DNA of 64,000 nt from Alentia gelatinosa (lineage: Eukaryota; Annelida; Polychaeta; Phyllodocida; Polynoidae): NCBI GenBank assembly GCA_950022655.1, contig OX465584.1, positions 2,427,694-2,491,693 of the forward strand, read 5' to 3'. Made by a program: the position numbers and the translations under genes. Under the pieces are notes generated by a model. The model saw only the letters and a program-made list of their open reading frames with translations, was not told the DNA's origin and did no database searches. Of the stretch, positions 47,101-58,970 are shown in pieces; the stretch's first letter is position 1; each line of letters begins with the position of its first letter.

Positions 47101-50100
47101 GTGATTACTATGTGATGTTGGTGTGGTACAGGGTGATTACTATGTGATGTTGTGTGGTACAGGGTGATTACTATGTGATGTTGGTGTGGTACAGGTGATT
47201 ACTATTGATGTTGGTGTGGTACAGGGTGATTACTATGTGATGTTGGTGTGGTACAGGTGCTTACTATGTGATGTGGTGTGGTACAGGGTGATTACTATGT
47301 GATGTTGTGTGGTACAGGGTGATTACTATGTGATGTTGGTGTGGTACAGGTGATTACTATGTGATTGGTGTGTACAGGGTGATTACTATGTGATGTTGGT
47401 GTGGTACAGGGTGATTACTATGTGATGTTGGTGTGGTACAGGGTGATTACTATGTGATGTTGGTGTGGTACAGGGTGATTACTATGTGATGTTGGTGTGG
47501 TACAGGGTGATTACTATGTGATGTTGGTGTGGTACAGGGTGATTACTATGTGATGTTGGTGTGGTACAGGGTGATTACTATGTGATGTTGGTGTGGTACA
47601 GGGTGATTACTATGTGATGTTGGTGTGGTACAGGGTGATTACCATGTGATGTTGGTGTGGTACAGGGTGATTACCATGTGATGTTGGTGTGGTACAGGGT
47701 GATTACCATGTGATGTTGGTGTGGTACAGGGTGATTACTATGTGATGTTGGAGTGGTACAGGGTGATTACCATGTGATGTTGGTGTGGTACAGGGTGATT
47801 ACCATGTGATGTTGGTGTGGTACAGGGTGATTACTATGTGATGTTGGTGTGGTACAGGGTGATTACTATGTGATGTTGGTGTGGTACAGGGTGATTACTA
47901 TGTGATGTTGGTGTGGTACAGGGTGATTACTATGTGATGTTGGTGTGGTACAGGGTGATTACTATGTGATGTTGGAGTGGTACAGGGTGATTACCATGTG
48001 ATGTTGGTGTGGTACAGGGTGATTACTATGTGATGTTGGAGTGGTACAGGGTGATTACCATGTGATGTTGGTGTGGTACAGGGTGATTACCATGTGATGT
48101 TGGTGTGGTACAGGGTGATTACTATGTGATGTTGGTGTGGTACAGGGTGATTACTATGTGATGTTGGTGTGGTACAGGGTGATTACTATGTGATGTTGGT
48201 GTGGTACAGGGTGATTACTATGTGATGTTGGTGTGGTACAGGGTGATTACCATGTGATGTTGGTGTGGTACAGGGTGATTACCATGTGATGTTGGTGTGG
48301 TACAGGGTGATTACTATGTGATGTTGGTGTGGTACAGGGTGATTACTATGTGATGTTGGTGTGGTACAGGGTGATTACCATGTGATGTTGGTGTGGTACA
48401 GGGTGATTACCATGTGATGTTGGTGTGGTACAGGGTGATTACCATGTGATGTTGGTGTGGTACAGGGTGGTGCGGAACGTGGACATGGCCGGGCTGGTGA
48501 CCTGCATCGAGGCGGTGACTCAGACGTGCGTGCTGAGCACTCTGCCCGGGAACGAGCTGGGCTCCGACACGCTGCCCTCACTGCGCGACGACGCGCTGCC
48601 CATCACCGACGCCGTGCGCCTCGCCCCCGACCTCTGCGCTCCAGGTACGGTCTCCCCTCTCTCACAGGCGCATCAGACAACCCTCATTAAACCCATGTCA
48701 ATACCCTCAACATCTAATATCATGATCTCCTAGTGTTGTAGAACACATGTCGGACTTAGAAATCAGGGGTCACCGTGCTAGTTTTTGACTGATCAATATC
48801 ATGGCGACATTATAGAGTGTCAAGGAGACCCTCACCACGTAACAGCCGAGTCACCTCCCCTCATAACACATCATCCTACAACACGATACCTCTGTAACCT
48901 CAAGTAATCCCAACTGACCGGCTCACTCCGCGTTAATCTCCAGCAGGAGGGAGACCCTGACCACGTGACAGCCGGGTCACCTCCCCTCATAACAGTGATC
49001 ATCATACAACACGATACCTCTATGTAACCTCAAGTAATCCCAACTGACCGGCTCACTCCGCGTTAATCTCCAGCAGGAGGGAGACTCTGACCACGTGACA
49101 GCCGGGTCACCTCCCCTCATAACACATCATCCTATAACACGATACCTCTGTAACCTCAAGTAATCCCAACTGACCGGCTCACTCCGCGTTAATCTCCAGC
49201 AGGAGGGAGACCCTGACCACGTAACAGCCGAGTCACCTTCCCTCATAACAGTGATCATCATACAACACGATACCTCTATGTAACCTCAAGTAATCCCAAC
49301 TGACCGGCTCACTCCGCGTTAATCTCCAGCAGGAGGGAGACCCTGACCACGTAACAGCCGAGTCACCTTCCCTCATAACAGTGATCATCATACAACACGA
49401 TACCTCTGTAACCTCAGGCCAGTACAGATAGATGATCAGCATTCAACGTGTACACGGGAGCTGGACTCCTGATTCCCTTATTTAGATCTCTGTCACAGTC
49501 ACAATGTCTCCCACACCAGTTACCAGGCTGCACACCGAGACTTGCTCAAGTCTTTGATTATGAACATTTATTAAATGTTTAATCACAATCAGAACAAATT
49601 TCACTCTAGTATGTATCCTTCTCTGACTGCCCCTGTATCTCAGCAAGGAGGGTAGTCAAAGGATACAGGGACTGGAGCCAGTCTAGCTGCAACCCTCTGA
49701 CCCATAACACCTTAGCCGTCGATAACGCAAATCAGAATGAGTTCTTGTTTTGCCTTTTAAAGGCCTGCATTTGAGGTGCTTTGACCGCGCTGTCTGTATC
49801 CTCTCTACATCTTCCTGCAGCTAATAGAGACTAGTTTACGTGAACAACGCAGTTCACTAGGAGGACCTTTCTGTGGTGTATTGGTAAAGGCGGGCGTCCA
49901 CCAACCACGACAAGGCTACGACAATGGCATTCCGACAAGGTCCACGACAGGCCTATGATTGGAGGACTTGTCGCAGCCTTGTTGTGGTTGGTGGACCCCA
50001 GTTCCCGACAAGAGTCTATGACAAGGCCACGACAGGCTGCGACTGGAAGCTTGTCGGGAGCCTTCCGACAAGGTTACGACAAAATCGAACATGTTCGATT

Positions 50101-53100
50101 TTTCCTACGACTGGACCTTTGTCGTGGAGTGTCATGGCGTGTCGGGAGCGTGTTGCAGAGGTCTACGATAGGAAATTTTGGTGGAGCGTGCACTTCCCGA
50201 CACACCCCACCAACGTTGTCTTAAAGCCTTCCTTCTTACGACAAGGTCGCGACAAGCGCCGATTGGAAGTTTCTTGTGGCCGCTTGTCGTAGCCTTGTCG
50301 TGGTTGGTGGACGCCCGCCTTGAATCTATGGCTTGTCAGACAGCGGTCTTATTGTCTTACTAGTTTGGTAGGATGTGATCAAATTGATGAGATGAAATTA
50401 GGTAGAAAGCTCACCCCTACACGTTTACCAAGGAGAGAGTTCTTTTACTTCCCACAACACACATGGTGTGAGCAGGATTGGCGTTTGATATAGCAGTAAA
50501 TCTACCACTGGCGATGGAGAAAAGTGGCTGAAGTCGGACTCGAACCCCCAACCTCGGGGTTACGAGTCCAGTAACTTAACCACTGTGCTAACTCCCCACC
50601 CCTCACCCTGCCTGATTGCAATCTACCAGATCGAGTAGACCTCCGACTTGAGTGTAAAAGCCCCTGTTCAGTAAACCCACTGATGACCGCGTGTTCCTGT
50701 GCTGCAGAGTGTGAGGCGTTTCCCGTCGCCGCGAGGCACGCCGCCATGTTAGCGTGCTGGCAGACGGCGGAGGGCGCGCTCGCCATGGTCGCCGCCGGCA
50801 ATCTGACGAGACGACAAGAACAGTGCAGGTAAGTGTGTCGCACCTCGTCTCACTGACCTCACTCCACTGACCACACAGAAATACTCTCTCCACTACGAGT
50901 CAGACGTGTAAATACGAGTTGACATCACGTCACTATAAGTCAGACGTGTAAATACGAGTTGACATCACGTCACTATAAGTCAGACGTGTAAATACGAGTT
51001 GACATCACGTCACTATAAGTCAGACGTGTAAATACGAGTTGACATCACGTCACTATAAGTCAGACGTGTAAATACGAGTTGACATCACGTCACTATAAGT
51101 CAGACGTGTAAATACGAGTTGACATCACGTCACTATAAGTCAGACGTGTAAATACGAGTTGACATCACGTCACTATAAGTCAGACGTGTAAATACGAGTT
51201 GACATCACGTCACTATAAGTCAGACGTGTAAATACGAGTTGACATCACGTCACTATAAGTCAGACGTGTAAATACGAGTTGACATCACGTCACTATAAGT
51301 CAGACGTGTAAATACGAGTTGACATCACGTCACTATAAGTCAGACGTGTAAATACGAGTTGACATCACGTCACTATAAGTCAGACGTGTAAATACGAGTT
51401 GACATCACGTCACTATAAGTCAGACGTGTAAATTCGAGTTGACATCACGTCACTATAAGTCAGACGTGTAAATACGAGTTGACATCACGTCACTATAAGT
51501 CAGACGTGTAAATACGAGTTGACATCACGTCACTATAAGTCAGACGTGTAAATACGAGCTGACATCACGTCACTATAAGTCAGACGTGTAAATAAGAGTT
51601 GACATCACGTCACTATAAGTCAGACGTGTAAATAAGAGTTGACATCACGTCACTATAAGTCAGACGTGTAAATACGAGCTGACATCACGTCACTATAAGT
51701 CAGACGTGTAAATAAGAGTTGACATCACGTCACTATAAGTCAGACGTGTAAATACGAGTTGACATCATGTCACCACGCTCATTCATCAGTGTTGATCATA
51801 CAGTTCTTTTACTAGTTTTATATTTTTAAAAAACATAGCAAAAACCCTCTACTTGCAGCTGTGGCAAAGAAAATATTTCAACCAATATTTTCACATGGGT
51901 CTAGTTAGAAACCATGTAACAGGGCTTTCCTCATTCTAGCAAAACATATCGCTGAAAATATTCAATGTAAAGAGTGGACTTGCTGAGATGTGCAACCCAT
52001 TAGCTGTAATTTAAGTTTAATTGCTGTCTCTTCTGAGGTTCAACAGCCTAGAGTCTCTCTGAAATCATGAATAAGTGACATATGAAGGGTTTTTTTTTGC
52101 CTGAGGATTGAGGATTTTGTCTTGAAATTGACTGAAGAGTGTGTAAACTGAGTACATGTAGACGTGTAAACTGAGTACATGTAGACGTGTAGACTGAGTA
52201 CATGTAGACGTGTAGACTGTGTGTACATGTAGACGTGTAGACTGTGCGTACATGTAGACGTGTAGACTGTGCGTACATGTAGACGTGTAGACTGAGTACA
52301 TGTAGACGTGTAAACTGAGTACATGTAGACGTGTAGACTGAGTACATGTAGACGTGTAAACTGAGTACATGTAGACGTGTAGACTGAGTACATGTAGACG
52401 TGTAGACTGTGTGTACATGTAGACGTGTAGACTGTGCGTACATGTAGACGTGTAGACTGTACGTACATGTAGACGTGTAGACTGTGAGTACATGTAGACA
52501 TGTAAACTGAGTACATGATGTGATGCTGGTTTGACTGCAGCACGGTACAGGACTACGCCTCGTGTCAGTGGAACAACTCGGCGGGCTGCACCTTCCTGGA
52601 GGAGACGAGTCGCCTGCACCTGACCTCCCTGAGACCCGCCCTCCGCGCGTGCGACGTGCAGCTCCCCGCGCTCTTCCCGCCCGCCAGCAACGGTCAGTCA
52701 CAGAGCACCCCGCCACTCTCACCCACAGACTCACACCCAATGCCCATGGAGAATTAAAAAACAAAATATACTCAATGGGGTTTATCTCACAAATGTCAGC
52801 AAGTTAGTCAATGTGAAGGGTGAGATAAATTAAAACCTACTCAAGTTTAGGGTCAGAGCTCGATCCTATCTCGTTTGAATCGCTACGTAATTCACGCGGC
52901 TTTGCCTTGTGAATTACTACGCGATTGAAAGTCGATGGGATACGAGCTCTGACCATACACTTTCATAGGTTTCCTCTATAATACCTGGGGCTGTATCCCC
53001 TACGTACAGCACCCACTACTGCCTATGTGATATTCATGGCCACACATCCCAATGTGACACATGGGGTATATAAACACTAGGTAAAAGTTCACTACTTTTT

Positions 53101-53787
53101 AGGTATATAATAGTATGAAAACAGGCTGACTGTTTTCATACATCAAAATACCTGGTAACATTATTGGTCAGAAATATTCCTCACTTCTGGTATACTTTCT
53201 CCATACAGTTATCATCGGATGTTCATATCTGCTGCCTTATTAATCATAGTAGAACTTATCCAATCACCATTGAGTATAGTGACGTCACATAAGTTAGCCA
53301 ATCAGTGACCTGTATATGGAACTAGTTTTTTCCCTATACCAATACAGAGTATCACGAGTCATTTATGCAACACGCCCATGGCTTAAATGCCATGGTGACT
53401 TTGAAATCGATGGATATATCACGAGCACGTAAAACAGAGTTGCTTGAATCGAAATCGATTCTTACCGAGGATCATTAAGTATTCATCCTACCCTGTCGAT
53501 TTTAGATTGAAAGAACACAAACATTTTAAGCCACGCCCCGTGAGATAGAGTCACTTTATGTTAAGCCTATGGCGTAGAGGTAACTTTGAACGTGCTTGTC
53601 TGTTTGTGTAGTTACAGGTGTTGGTAGGCCCGTTACGTCTATTTGAGACTGACTGTATCTGTTGGTTGCAGGTGTTGGCGCCGTCTCCCCGTCATGGCTC
53701 CTCGCCCTGCTCTCCGGCCTCGCCTCCGCCACCACGCGCCTCACAGGGCCAACGAGGGACTTCTCACAGCGTGACCACATCCCCTAA
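41119..53787 (+). CDS. Gene B: secreted two-domain cysteine-rich paralogue of gene A
   Basis: Six exons join in frame (41119-41170, 43288-43513, 48466-48644, 50708-50828, 52541-52692, 53672-53787), giving 281 residues with intron phases 1,2,1,2,1. A signal peptide (MALTAFTTQSLLLFILI) is followed by two modules of six cysteines, three per exon. Module 1 has DCNLASLIEC, NDTCQ, LVTC, QTCV and DLCAPG. Module 2 has ECEAF, LACWQ, EQCR, ASCQW, AGCTF and RACDV. NDT, NLT and NNS sequons are present. The C-terminus has a hydrophobic stretch (WLLALLSGLASA), like a GPI signal, but continues 16 residues in hydrophilic sequence. The last residues and the stop codon lie in the first unit of a minisatellite. 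Gene A is the tandem paralogue. The function is unknown. Confidence 0.8.
41512..42355 (+). repeat. 40-bp minisatellite with TTACGTCA in most units, about 21 copies (gene B intron 1)
   Basis: The unit contains TTGAGGTGTTTCTTGTGGGG and TATAAGTGATTTACGTCATC. TTACGTCA is a CREB/ATF-type half-palindrome. The array starts about 340 bases after the exon 1 donor and does not include it. Confidence 0.94.
42548..42694. mobile_element. Hairpin (foldback) element
   Basis: The left arm GAAACCGAAC...TTAGACTTGTCAGTGT (42548-42578) is matched by the inverted right arm ACACTGACAAGTCTAA...GTTCGGTTTC (42664-42694), around an 85-base centre. The arms are nearly perfect. Confidence 0.65.
42718..42860 (-). mobile_element. 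SINE-like dispersed repeat, copy 6 (fragment)
   Basis: GGTGGTGATTGAATCTATAT, GTAAATCTACCATG, GGGGATGAAGG and GCCTGCAGTGGGA match the other copies. It is short and decayed. Confidence 0.5.
43288..43513 (+). CDS. Gene B exon 2 (first half of module 1)
   Basis: The 226-bp exon is phase 1 to phase 2. It begins GGAQHWSSSAQEAGLPDC and ends NPQENLNDTC plus CA, with donor TGCCA|GTAAGT. It covers the ground of gene A exons 2 and 3 together, so gene A has an extra intron here or gene B lost one. Confidence 0.83.
43490..45745 (+). repeat. 47-54-bp minisatellite carrying the end of gene B exon 2 and its donor, about 46 copies
   Basis: Every unit contains AACCTCAACGACACCTGCCA|GTAAGTCTGTTA, the last 20 bases of exon 2 and the real 5' splice site. 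A CCCGCATCAG-type spacer follows. Some units (for example about 44728-44775) copy at least 34 exon bases, including CCGCAGGAG. The true donor is the first of about 46 equivalents in the same orientation. Confidence 0.96.
45770..48466 (+). repeat. 32-bp minisatellite made of tandem 3' splice sites, about 77 copies (gene B intron 2)
   Basis: From about 45990 units read GTGTGGTACAG|GGTGATTACT plus ATGTGATGTTG. 45770-45990 holds diverged units with TGTGCAGACAGTGTGATTG. The real exon 3 acceptor is GTGTGGTACAG|GGTGGTGCGG, the last unit of the array. With the donor array it makes up nearly the whole 4952-base intron. A dense cluster of one-base deletions lies at 47060-47390. Confidence 0.95.
48466..48644 (+). 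CDS. Gene B exon 3 (second half of module 1)
   Basis: The 179-bp exon is phase 2 to phase 1 with donor CTCCAG|GTACGG. It encodes VVRNVDMAGLVTCIEAVTQT, then CVLSTLPGN and a final LAPDLCAPG. Three cysteines are spaced like gene A exon 4. Confidence 0.83.
48822..49415. repeat. About 129-bp tandem repeat, 4-5 copies (gene B intron 3)
   Basis: Units share GGGAGACCCTGACCACG, TAACAGCCGAGTCACCT, AACACGATACCTCT and GCGTTAATCTCCAGCAGGAG, with small indels (CATCATCC versus GTGATCATCAT). Confidence 0.9.
49416..49886. other. Gene B intron 3, nothing recognised
   Basis: Intronic sequence with no exon or repeat identified. Confidence 0.5.
49887..50321. mobile_element. Foldback/MITE-type element with 38-bp perfect terminal inverted repeats
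   Basis: The ends are perfect 38-bp inverted repeats starting AAGGCGGGCGTCCACCAACC. The body has many CGACAAGG/CCTTGTCG words and a perfect 22-bp palindrome at 50081-50102. A second, inner copy of the right end (CCTTGTTGTGGTTGGTGG, about 49978-49996) makes a nested 120-bp foldback. No clear target duplication is seen and there is no transposase. Confidence 0.8.
50371..50600 (-). mobile_element. tRNA-derived SINE, best-preserved copy (copy 7)
   Basis: On the minus strand it starts GGGGAGTTAGCACAGTGG (A-box-like) and has GGGGGTTCGAGTCCGAC (B box GGTTCGAGTCC) about 30 bases later. These are a tRNA-type internal polymerase III promoter. The body then carries the motifs shared by the other copies (complements of CAGTAAATCTACCACTG, TTTGATATAG, CACCCCTACACGTTTACC). 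Reading the head as a tRNA gives a CGT-like anticodon position, but the stems are imperfect. It is not a functional tRNA. Confidence 0.8.
50708..50828 (+). CDS. Gene B exon 4 (first half of module 2)
   Basis: The acceptor is GTGCTGCAG and the donor is TGCAG|GTAAGT. The 121-bp exon is phase 1 to phase 2. It encodes ECEAFPVAARHAAMLACWQT and ends RRQEQCR, with an NLT sequon. It starts with the same EC as gene A exon 5. Confidence 0.83.
50903..51772 (+). repeat. 40-bp minisatellite, about 22 nearly identical copies (gene B intron 4)
   Basis: The unit combines GAGTTGACATCACGTCACTA and TAAGTCAGACGTGTAAATAC. Only about six positions vary across 22 units. It begins 75 bases after the exon 4 donor and does not include it. 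Confidence 0.95.
51773..52141. other. Gene B intron 4, nothing recognised
   Basis: AT-rich intronic sequence between two arrays. Confidence 0.6.
52142..52525 (+). repeat. 23/26-bp minisatellite near the gene B exon 5 acceptor, about 15 copies
   Basis: Units are GTAGACGTGTAGACTGAGTA plus CAT, or a 26-bp form with CTGTGCGTACAT. It stops about 15 bases before the acceptor, so the splice site itself is not duplicated here. Confidence 0.92.
52541..52692 (+). CDS. Gene B exon 5 (second half of module 2)
   Basis: The acceptor is TTTGACTGCAG and the donor is CAACG|GTCAGT. The 152-bp exon is phase 2 to phase 1. It encodes STVQDYASCQWNNSAGCTFL and later RPALRACDVQLPALFPPASN. It has three cysteines and an NNS sequon. 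Confidence 0.83.
52832..52980. mobile_element. Hairpin element (GGCTTYGCCT-loop family), well-preserved copy
   Basis: Arms of about 60 bases match as inverted repeats (GGTCAGAGCTCG with CGAGCTCTGACC; GCTACGTAATTCAC with GTGAATTACTACGC), around the loop GCGGCTTTGCCTT. Confidence 0.75.
52981..53671. other. Gene B intron 5, nothing recognised
   Basis: AT-rich sequence with no exon or array. It ends with the acceptor TTGGTTGCAG. Confidence 0.6.
53672..53787 (+). CDS. Gene B exon 6 (C-terminus and stop)
   Basis: The acceptor is GTTGGTTGCAG. It encodes VGAVSPSWLLALLSGLASA, then TTRLTGPTRDF and SQRDHIP before TAA at 53785-53787. The last seven residues and the stop are coded by ACAGCGTGACCACATCCCCTAA, the first unit of the following array, which suggests that the present C-terminus is shaped by the repeat. 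Confidence 0.7.
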
Positions 53788-54715
53788 ACACACCACGACA
53801 CAGCGTGACCACATCCTCTAAACATGCCAAGACACAGCGTGACCACATCCCCTAAACACGCTATGAAACTCAGCGTGACCACATCCTCTAAACACGCTAT
53901 GAAACTCAGCGTGACCACATCCCCTAAACATACCACGACACAGCGTGACCACATCCCCTAAACACGCTGACACAGCGTGACCACATCCCCTAAACACACC
54001 ATGACACAGCGTGACCACATCCCCTAAACACGCTGACACAGCGTGACCACATCCCCTAAACACGCTGACACAGCGTGACCACATCCCCTAAACACACCAT
54101 GACACAGCGTGACCACATCCCCTAAACATACCACGACACAGCGTGACCACATCCCCTAAACCAGCTATGACACAGCGTGACCACATCCTCTAAACGCGCT
54201 GACACAGCGTGACCACATCCCCTAAACACACTAAGACACAGCGTGACCACATCCCCTAAACACGCCCTGACACAGTGTGACCACATCCCCTAAACACACT
54301 AAGACACTGCGTGACCACATCCCCTAAACATGCTAAGACAGCGTGACCACATCCTCTAAACATGCTAAGACACTGCGTTACCACATCCCCTAAACACGCT
54401 AAGACACTGCGTGACCACATCCTCTAAACACGCCGACACAGCGTGACCACATCCCCTAAACACACAGCGTGACCACATCCTCTAAACACGCTGACACTGC
54501 ATGACCACATCCTCTAAACACGCCGACACAGCGTGACCACATCCCCTAAACACGCTGACACAGCGTGACCACATCCCCTAAACACACAGCGTGACCACAT
54601 CCCCTAAACACACAGCGTGACCACATCCCCTAAACACACAGCGTGACCACATCCTCTAAACACGCTGACACTGCGTGACCACATCCCCTAAACACACTAA
54701 GACACACAGCGCCTT
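53764..54715 (+). repeat. About 33-bp minisatellite overlapping the gene B stop codon, about 30 copies
   Basis: Units are CAGCGTGACCACATCCCCTA plus AACACGCTGACA or variants (CTAAGACA, ACCATGACA), varying from about 24 to 36 bp. The first unit contains the in-frame TAA of gene B. The rest would form the 3' UTR. Confidence 0.94.
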
Positions 54716-55760
54716 CCAGTCAACTGCAGCTGGGAGAAGACCTGGGGACATGTGCAATGAGGCCTCTGGAGCGCTGTTTATTATCCACCTAATACATCCT
54801 GTCCATAGAAAACACACATACCAGGAGCATACGAATGTGTTGTATGCTCCGGTTGCAAAAGCCGGCACATAGGGAAAAATAGTGTGTATGAAAAAGCAGT
54901 GCATAACTAAATGAACTAATATTGGTACGCCACTTATCAGGAAACGCTGGATGATAGATACACTGGTGAACTGGTTTCAGATGAAAACGGTTAGACGCTC
55001 CTCCAAGTTGCCTCTGCGCAATATCCTCGCATGCGCTCGGATATAACTATGCGTCAACTGCTCGGAGCATACGGCCGCCTGTATCTGAAACCAGTCACTG
55101 TTGTGTATGTGTCAGAGCAGGCGCGAGATGGAATGACGATTTGATGTCACATCAATCTGAAGCGATCTCAGGATCAGCACATCCGCCACTGGTAGGGGGC
55201 GCTACTAACATGGAGATACTTGGCTACCTATACGGCTCACACACTCAACCCAAACATCCCATACGGCTCACACACTCAACCCAACCATCCCATACGGCTC
55301 TCCCTGGTCCTTGTGAAGTGCCGCTCTCTCTGGACAGTAGGACGTCACTTCGCCTGATAGATTATAAACTGATACACTCTGACAGGACAGGAATGTCGGA
55401 GAAACTCCTCCACGTGAAAGCAAATGGAGAATCAGGAGATAGCGCAGCACACAGCAATTTCAGCAGCCCTCGAAGAAAATCCCTCAAGCCTTTTGAAGCC
55501 ATTTCATTTTGCGAAACGTGTGCCCCCAGTCATGTATAATGAATACTCCCTTACCACCCCTCCTCGTGTCCTTCATGTTGCTACTTCACCCCCCCCCCCC
55601 CGACCTCGCACCTTGGCGGGTAAATTACATGGTGCTGGGCCTTCTCCCCCCCTCCCCCCCCCCCCCCTGTGACTGCTCGGTGCGGCGAGTGTCGGGAGAG
55701 TAACACGGTCACAGACTGACAGGAGCGGCGACTAGAAACCCGGCACAGGAGACCAGGGTT
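54716..55760. other. Non-coding DNA with a hairpin
   Basis: An imperfect hairpin has arms ACTGGTTTCAGAT (54970-54982) and ATCTGAAACCAGT (55083-55095). Its centre has CAATATCCTCGCATGCGCTC, like 22410-22435. CTCACACACTCAACCCAA is duplicated at about 55230-55285. 55580-55740 is GC-rich with poly-C runs and could hold a promoter or first exon, but nothing is proved. Confidence 0.45.
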
Positions 55761-56334
55761 CCGTGAGGTAATCCGGTCACCTGCCACAGGTACGTGTACC
55801 GTGAGGTAATCCGGTCACCTGCCACAGGTACGTGTACCGTGAGGTAATCCGGTCACCTGCCACAGGTACGTGTACCGTGAGGTAATCCGGTCACCTGCTA
55901 CAGGTACGTGTACCGTGAGGTAATCCGGTCACCTGCTACAGGTACGTGTACCGTGAGGTAATCCGGTCACCTGCTACAGGTACGTGTACCGTGAGGTAAT
56001 CCGGTCACCTGCCACAGGTACGTGTACCGTGAGGTAATCCGGTCACCTGCCACAGGTACGTGTACCGTGAGGTAATCCGGTCACCTGCTACAGGTACGTG
56101 TACCGTGAGGTAATCCGGTCACCTGCTACAGGTACGTGTACCGTGAGGTAATCCGGTCACCTGCCATAGGTACGTGTACCGTGAGGTAATCCGGTCACCT
56201 GCCACAGGTACGTGTACCGTGAGGTAATCCGGTCACCTGCTACAGGTACGTGTACCGTGAGGTAATCCGGTCACCTGCTACAGGTACGTGTACCGTGAGG
56301 TAATCCGGTCACCTGCTACAGGTACGTGTACCGG
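55761..56334 (+). repeat. 38-bp minisatellite with CAG|GTACGT in every unit, 15 copies
   Basis: The unit is GAGGTAATCCGGTCACCTGC then CACAGGTACGTGTACCGT. ACAG|GTACGTG is both a good donor and an AG|GT 'zero-length exon' type junction. No neighbouring coding exon was recognised, so a link to a gene is only suspected. Confidence 0.94.
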
Positions 56335-56825
56335 GCAAGTGAGGCCAGGCCTGCAGAACTCCGCACCGCCTCCCTCTATGTGTTTGTAGTCTGACTCGGA
56401 TAGTCAGCGGTATTTTAGACATACAGTTTCACAGTATCTAGTTACACAGATATCTGCCGCGAGGTTTGTCACGACTGGTTTCGACTCCACAGGGTCTCAT
56501 CATATGAGGTGCGCCATGGTATATGTCAACAGATTTCTCTTTGTGTTTTGGAAAATAAATCATCATACATTAGTTACAACATTGATAAATATTAACAAGC
56601 TCTGGTATACATTATGGCGAACCTCGATAAGAATCACCCAGTTTTGATTTGTGTTACTTAAAACATTCATATGAGTGGTCCAGCATTTTATCCTACCCCT
56701 AATATAAATTCCCATAGGCTTAACATTGGGTTTCCGTATGCCACGCTGACTGGCATACAGAGTTTTATATGCCACTGGTGGCATACAACATTGTTATCAC
56801 GTAATATTCCAAAATCAAGGAGATA
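56335..56825. other. Non-coding DNA
   Basis: 56600-56690 has a diverged relative of the 40-bp unit further on (CTCGATAAGAAT, TGTGTTACTTAAAAC, GTGGTCCAGCAT), perhaps the ancestral copy. Confidence 0.5.
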
Positions 56826-56993
56826 GGGTAGGATAAAATCAAAACCTGATTCGTTTTAATCTTGGCCACCGCATTCCACTCCTGAAGTTTTGGCTCCGGA
56901 CTTCACTCGGCTTCGCCTCATGAAGTGACTTTGCCAAACTCCAGTCGTGGAATACGGTGGACAAGATTAAACCTCATCCAGTTTTACGATAGT
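56826..56993. mobile_element. Hairpin element (GGCTTYGCCT-loop family)
   Basis: Arms AAAACCTGATTCGTTTTAAT...CACCGCATTCCAC and the inverse GTGGAATACGGTGG...ATTAAACCTCATCC flank a centre with CTTCACTCGGCTTCGCCTCA. It is the same plan as 52832-52980. Confidence 0.7.
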
Positions 56994-56999
56994 ATGTGT

Positions 57000-57950
57000 T
57001 ACTTAAACCTTGATAAGAATGGTCCAGCATTGTATGTGTTACTTAAACCTTGATAAGAATGGTCCAGCATTGTATGTGTTACTTAAACCTTGATAAGAAT
57101 GGTCCAGCATTGTATGTGTTACTTAAACCTTGATAAGAATGGTCCAGCATTGTATGTGTTACTTAAACCTTGATAAGAATGGTCCAGCATTGTATGTGTT
57201 ACTTAAACCTTGATAAGAATGGTCCAGCATTGTATGTGTTACTTAAACCTTGATAAGAATGGTCCAGCATTGTATGTGTTACTTAAACCTTGATAAGAAT
57301 GGTCCAGCATTGTATGTGTTACTTAAACCTTGATAAGAATGGTCCAGCATTGTATGTGTTACTTAAACCTTGATAAGAATGGTCCAGCATTGTATGTGTT
57401 ACTTAAACCTTGATAAGAATGGTCCAGCATTGTATGTGTTACTTAAACCTTGATAAGAATGGTCCAGCATTGTATGTGTTACTTAAACCTTGATAAGAAT
57501 GGTCCAGCATTGTATGTGTTACTTAAACCTTGATAAGAATGGTCCAGCATTGTATGTGTTACTTAAACCTTGATAAGAATGGTCCAGCATTGTATGTGTT
57601 ACTTAAACCTTGATAAGAATGGTCCAGCATTGTATGTGTTACTTAAACCTTGATAAGAATGGTCCAGCATTGTATGTGTTACTTAAACCTTGATAAGAAT
57701 GGTCCAGCATTGTATGTGTTACTTAAACCTTGATAAGAATGGTCCAGCATTGTATGTGTTACTTAAACCTTGATAAGAATGGTCCAGCATTGTATGTGTT
57801 ACTTAAACCTTGATAAGAATGGTCCAGCATTGTATGTGTTACTTAAACCTTGATAAGAATGGTCCAGCATTGTATGTGTTACTTAAACCTTGATAAGAAT
57901 GGTCCAGCATTGTATGTGTTACTTAAACCTTGATAAGAATGGTCCAGCAT
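57000..57950. repeat. 40-bp minisatellite, about 24 virtually identical copies
   Basis: The unit TGTATGTGTTACTTAAACCT plus TGATAAGAATGGTCCAGCAT repeats without visible substitutions. It is the most homogeneous array of the window. Confidence 0.97.
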
Positions 57951-58970
57951 TTGTATGTATTACTTGATTTATTGACCAACCTAGACGTACCAGAAGAGAG
58001 CCTTGGTGAGCAGGGGATGAATGAGCACATGACGACCTCTGACATTGAGTCTAACGTGGCGTTACCGCCGGCCGATGAAACCCCACTGATGACGTGCACC
58101 CTGTACGAAAACTGTCCGTGGTCGAGAATGTGTCCGTGCTAACGATTGTCGACCCCAACGCATTCTCTCAGTTTCCACCTGACAACGTGTTCAATATGCA
58201 CCTATTGTTGTATGTATGGACCTGACAAGCCGAACATTGACCCTCTTTAAACTAGAGCTGAATTGATATATTTCCCACAAGGGCGATTCTTAAAAGTGTA
58301 TGTTGGGTTTACATAGAAATCTGTGACAGTGAGGGAAAAAATACACTGTTTTTCAATGAAAAAGGAGGTGGTCATCACTTTTTTTGTTGCCGCCACTGAT
58401 TTATCGCATCCCGTTCATATTCATCTGTGGTACAAAAAGTCGGTCCGAGGCGCCATATTACGCAATGTAGGAGACAAAGTCGTTGACCACTTTTGTTTCC
58501 ACTTGACGATTATTGCAACGATAGTGTTGGATAATCGGTGAGTGGTGCTAAGTGGCATGATGGTTGGCCGTGGTCGGGAGGTGGAGCACTACTGCAGCCT
58601 ACAGGCAGGTGAGGAGTTGGCGAACTGAGTCCATGAGTGATCAGAGAAGAGCTGTTTGTGATGGCGCTGTGATTGTGATCAACACTCAGTAGAGCGTCTT
58701 CTCTGTCTTAGGCAGCTGAGAAAAATGAAAACCAGCTGGAATCTATAAATATTGATGAAATTCTGCAATGACTTATGATTTCTTCTGATAAATACGTAAT
58801 TGAAATGTATCCTTTGTTCGACTGAATATTAACTGTCAAATAAACTTTATCAATCCATCTCCTTTGAGTCATGTTGATACTAGCAGCAGGTGGCAATTCA
58901 TGTCTTCTTTGTACAATCCACGCAGGTTCAGGGTTCTGGGAGTTTTGAGGGAATTCACGGGGCGTTGTAA
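57951..58970. other. Non-coding or unassigned
   Basis: An open frame at 57930-58142 has some coding-like content (LPPADETPLMTCTLYENCPW) but no splice context and no family match. I do not annotate it as a gene. Confidence 0.35.
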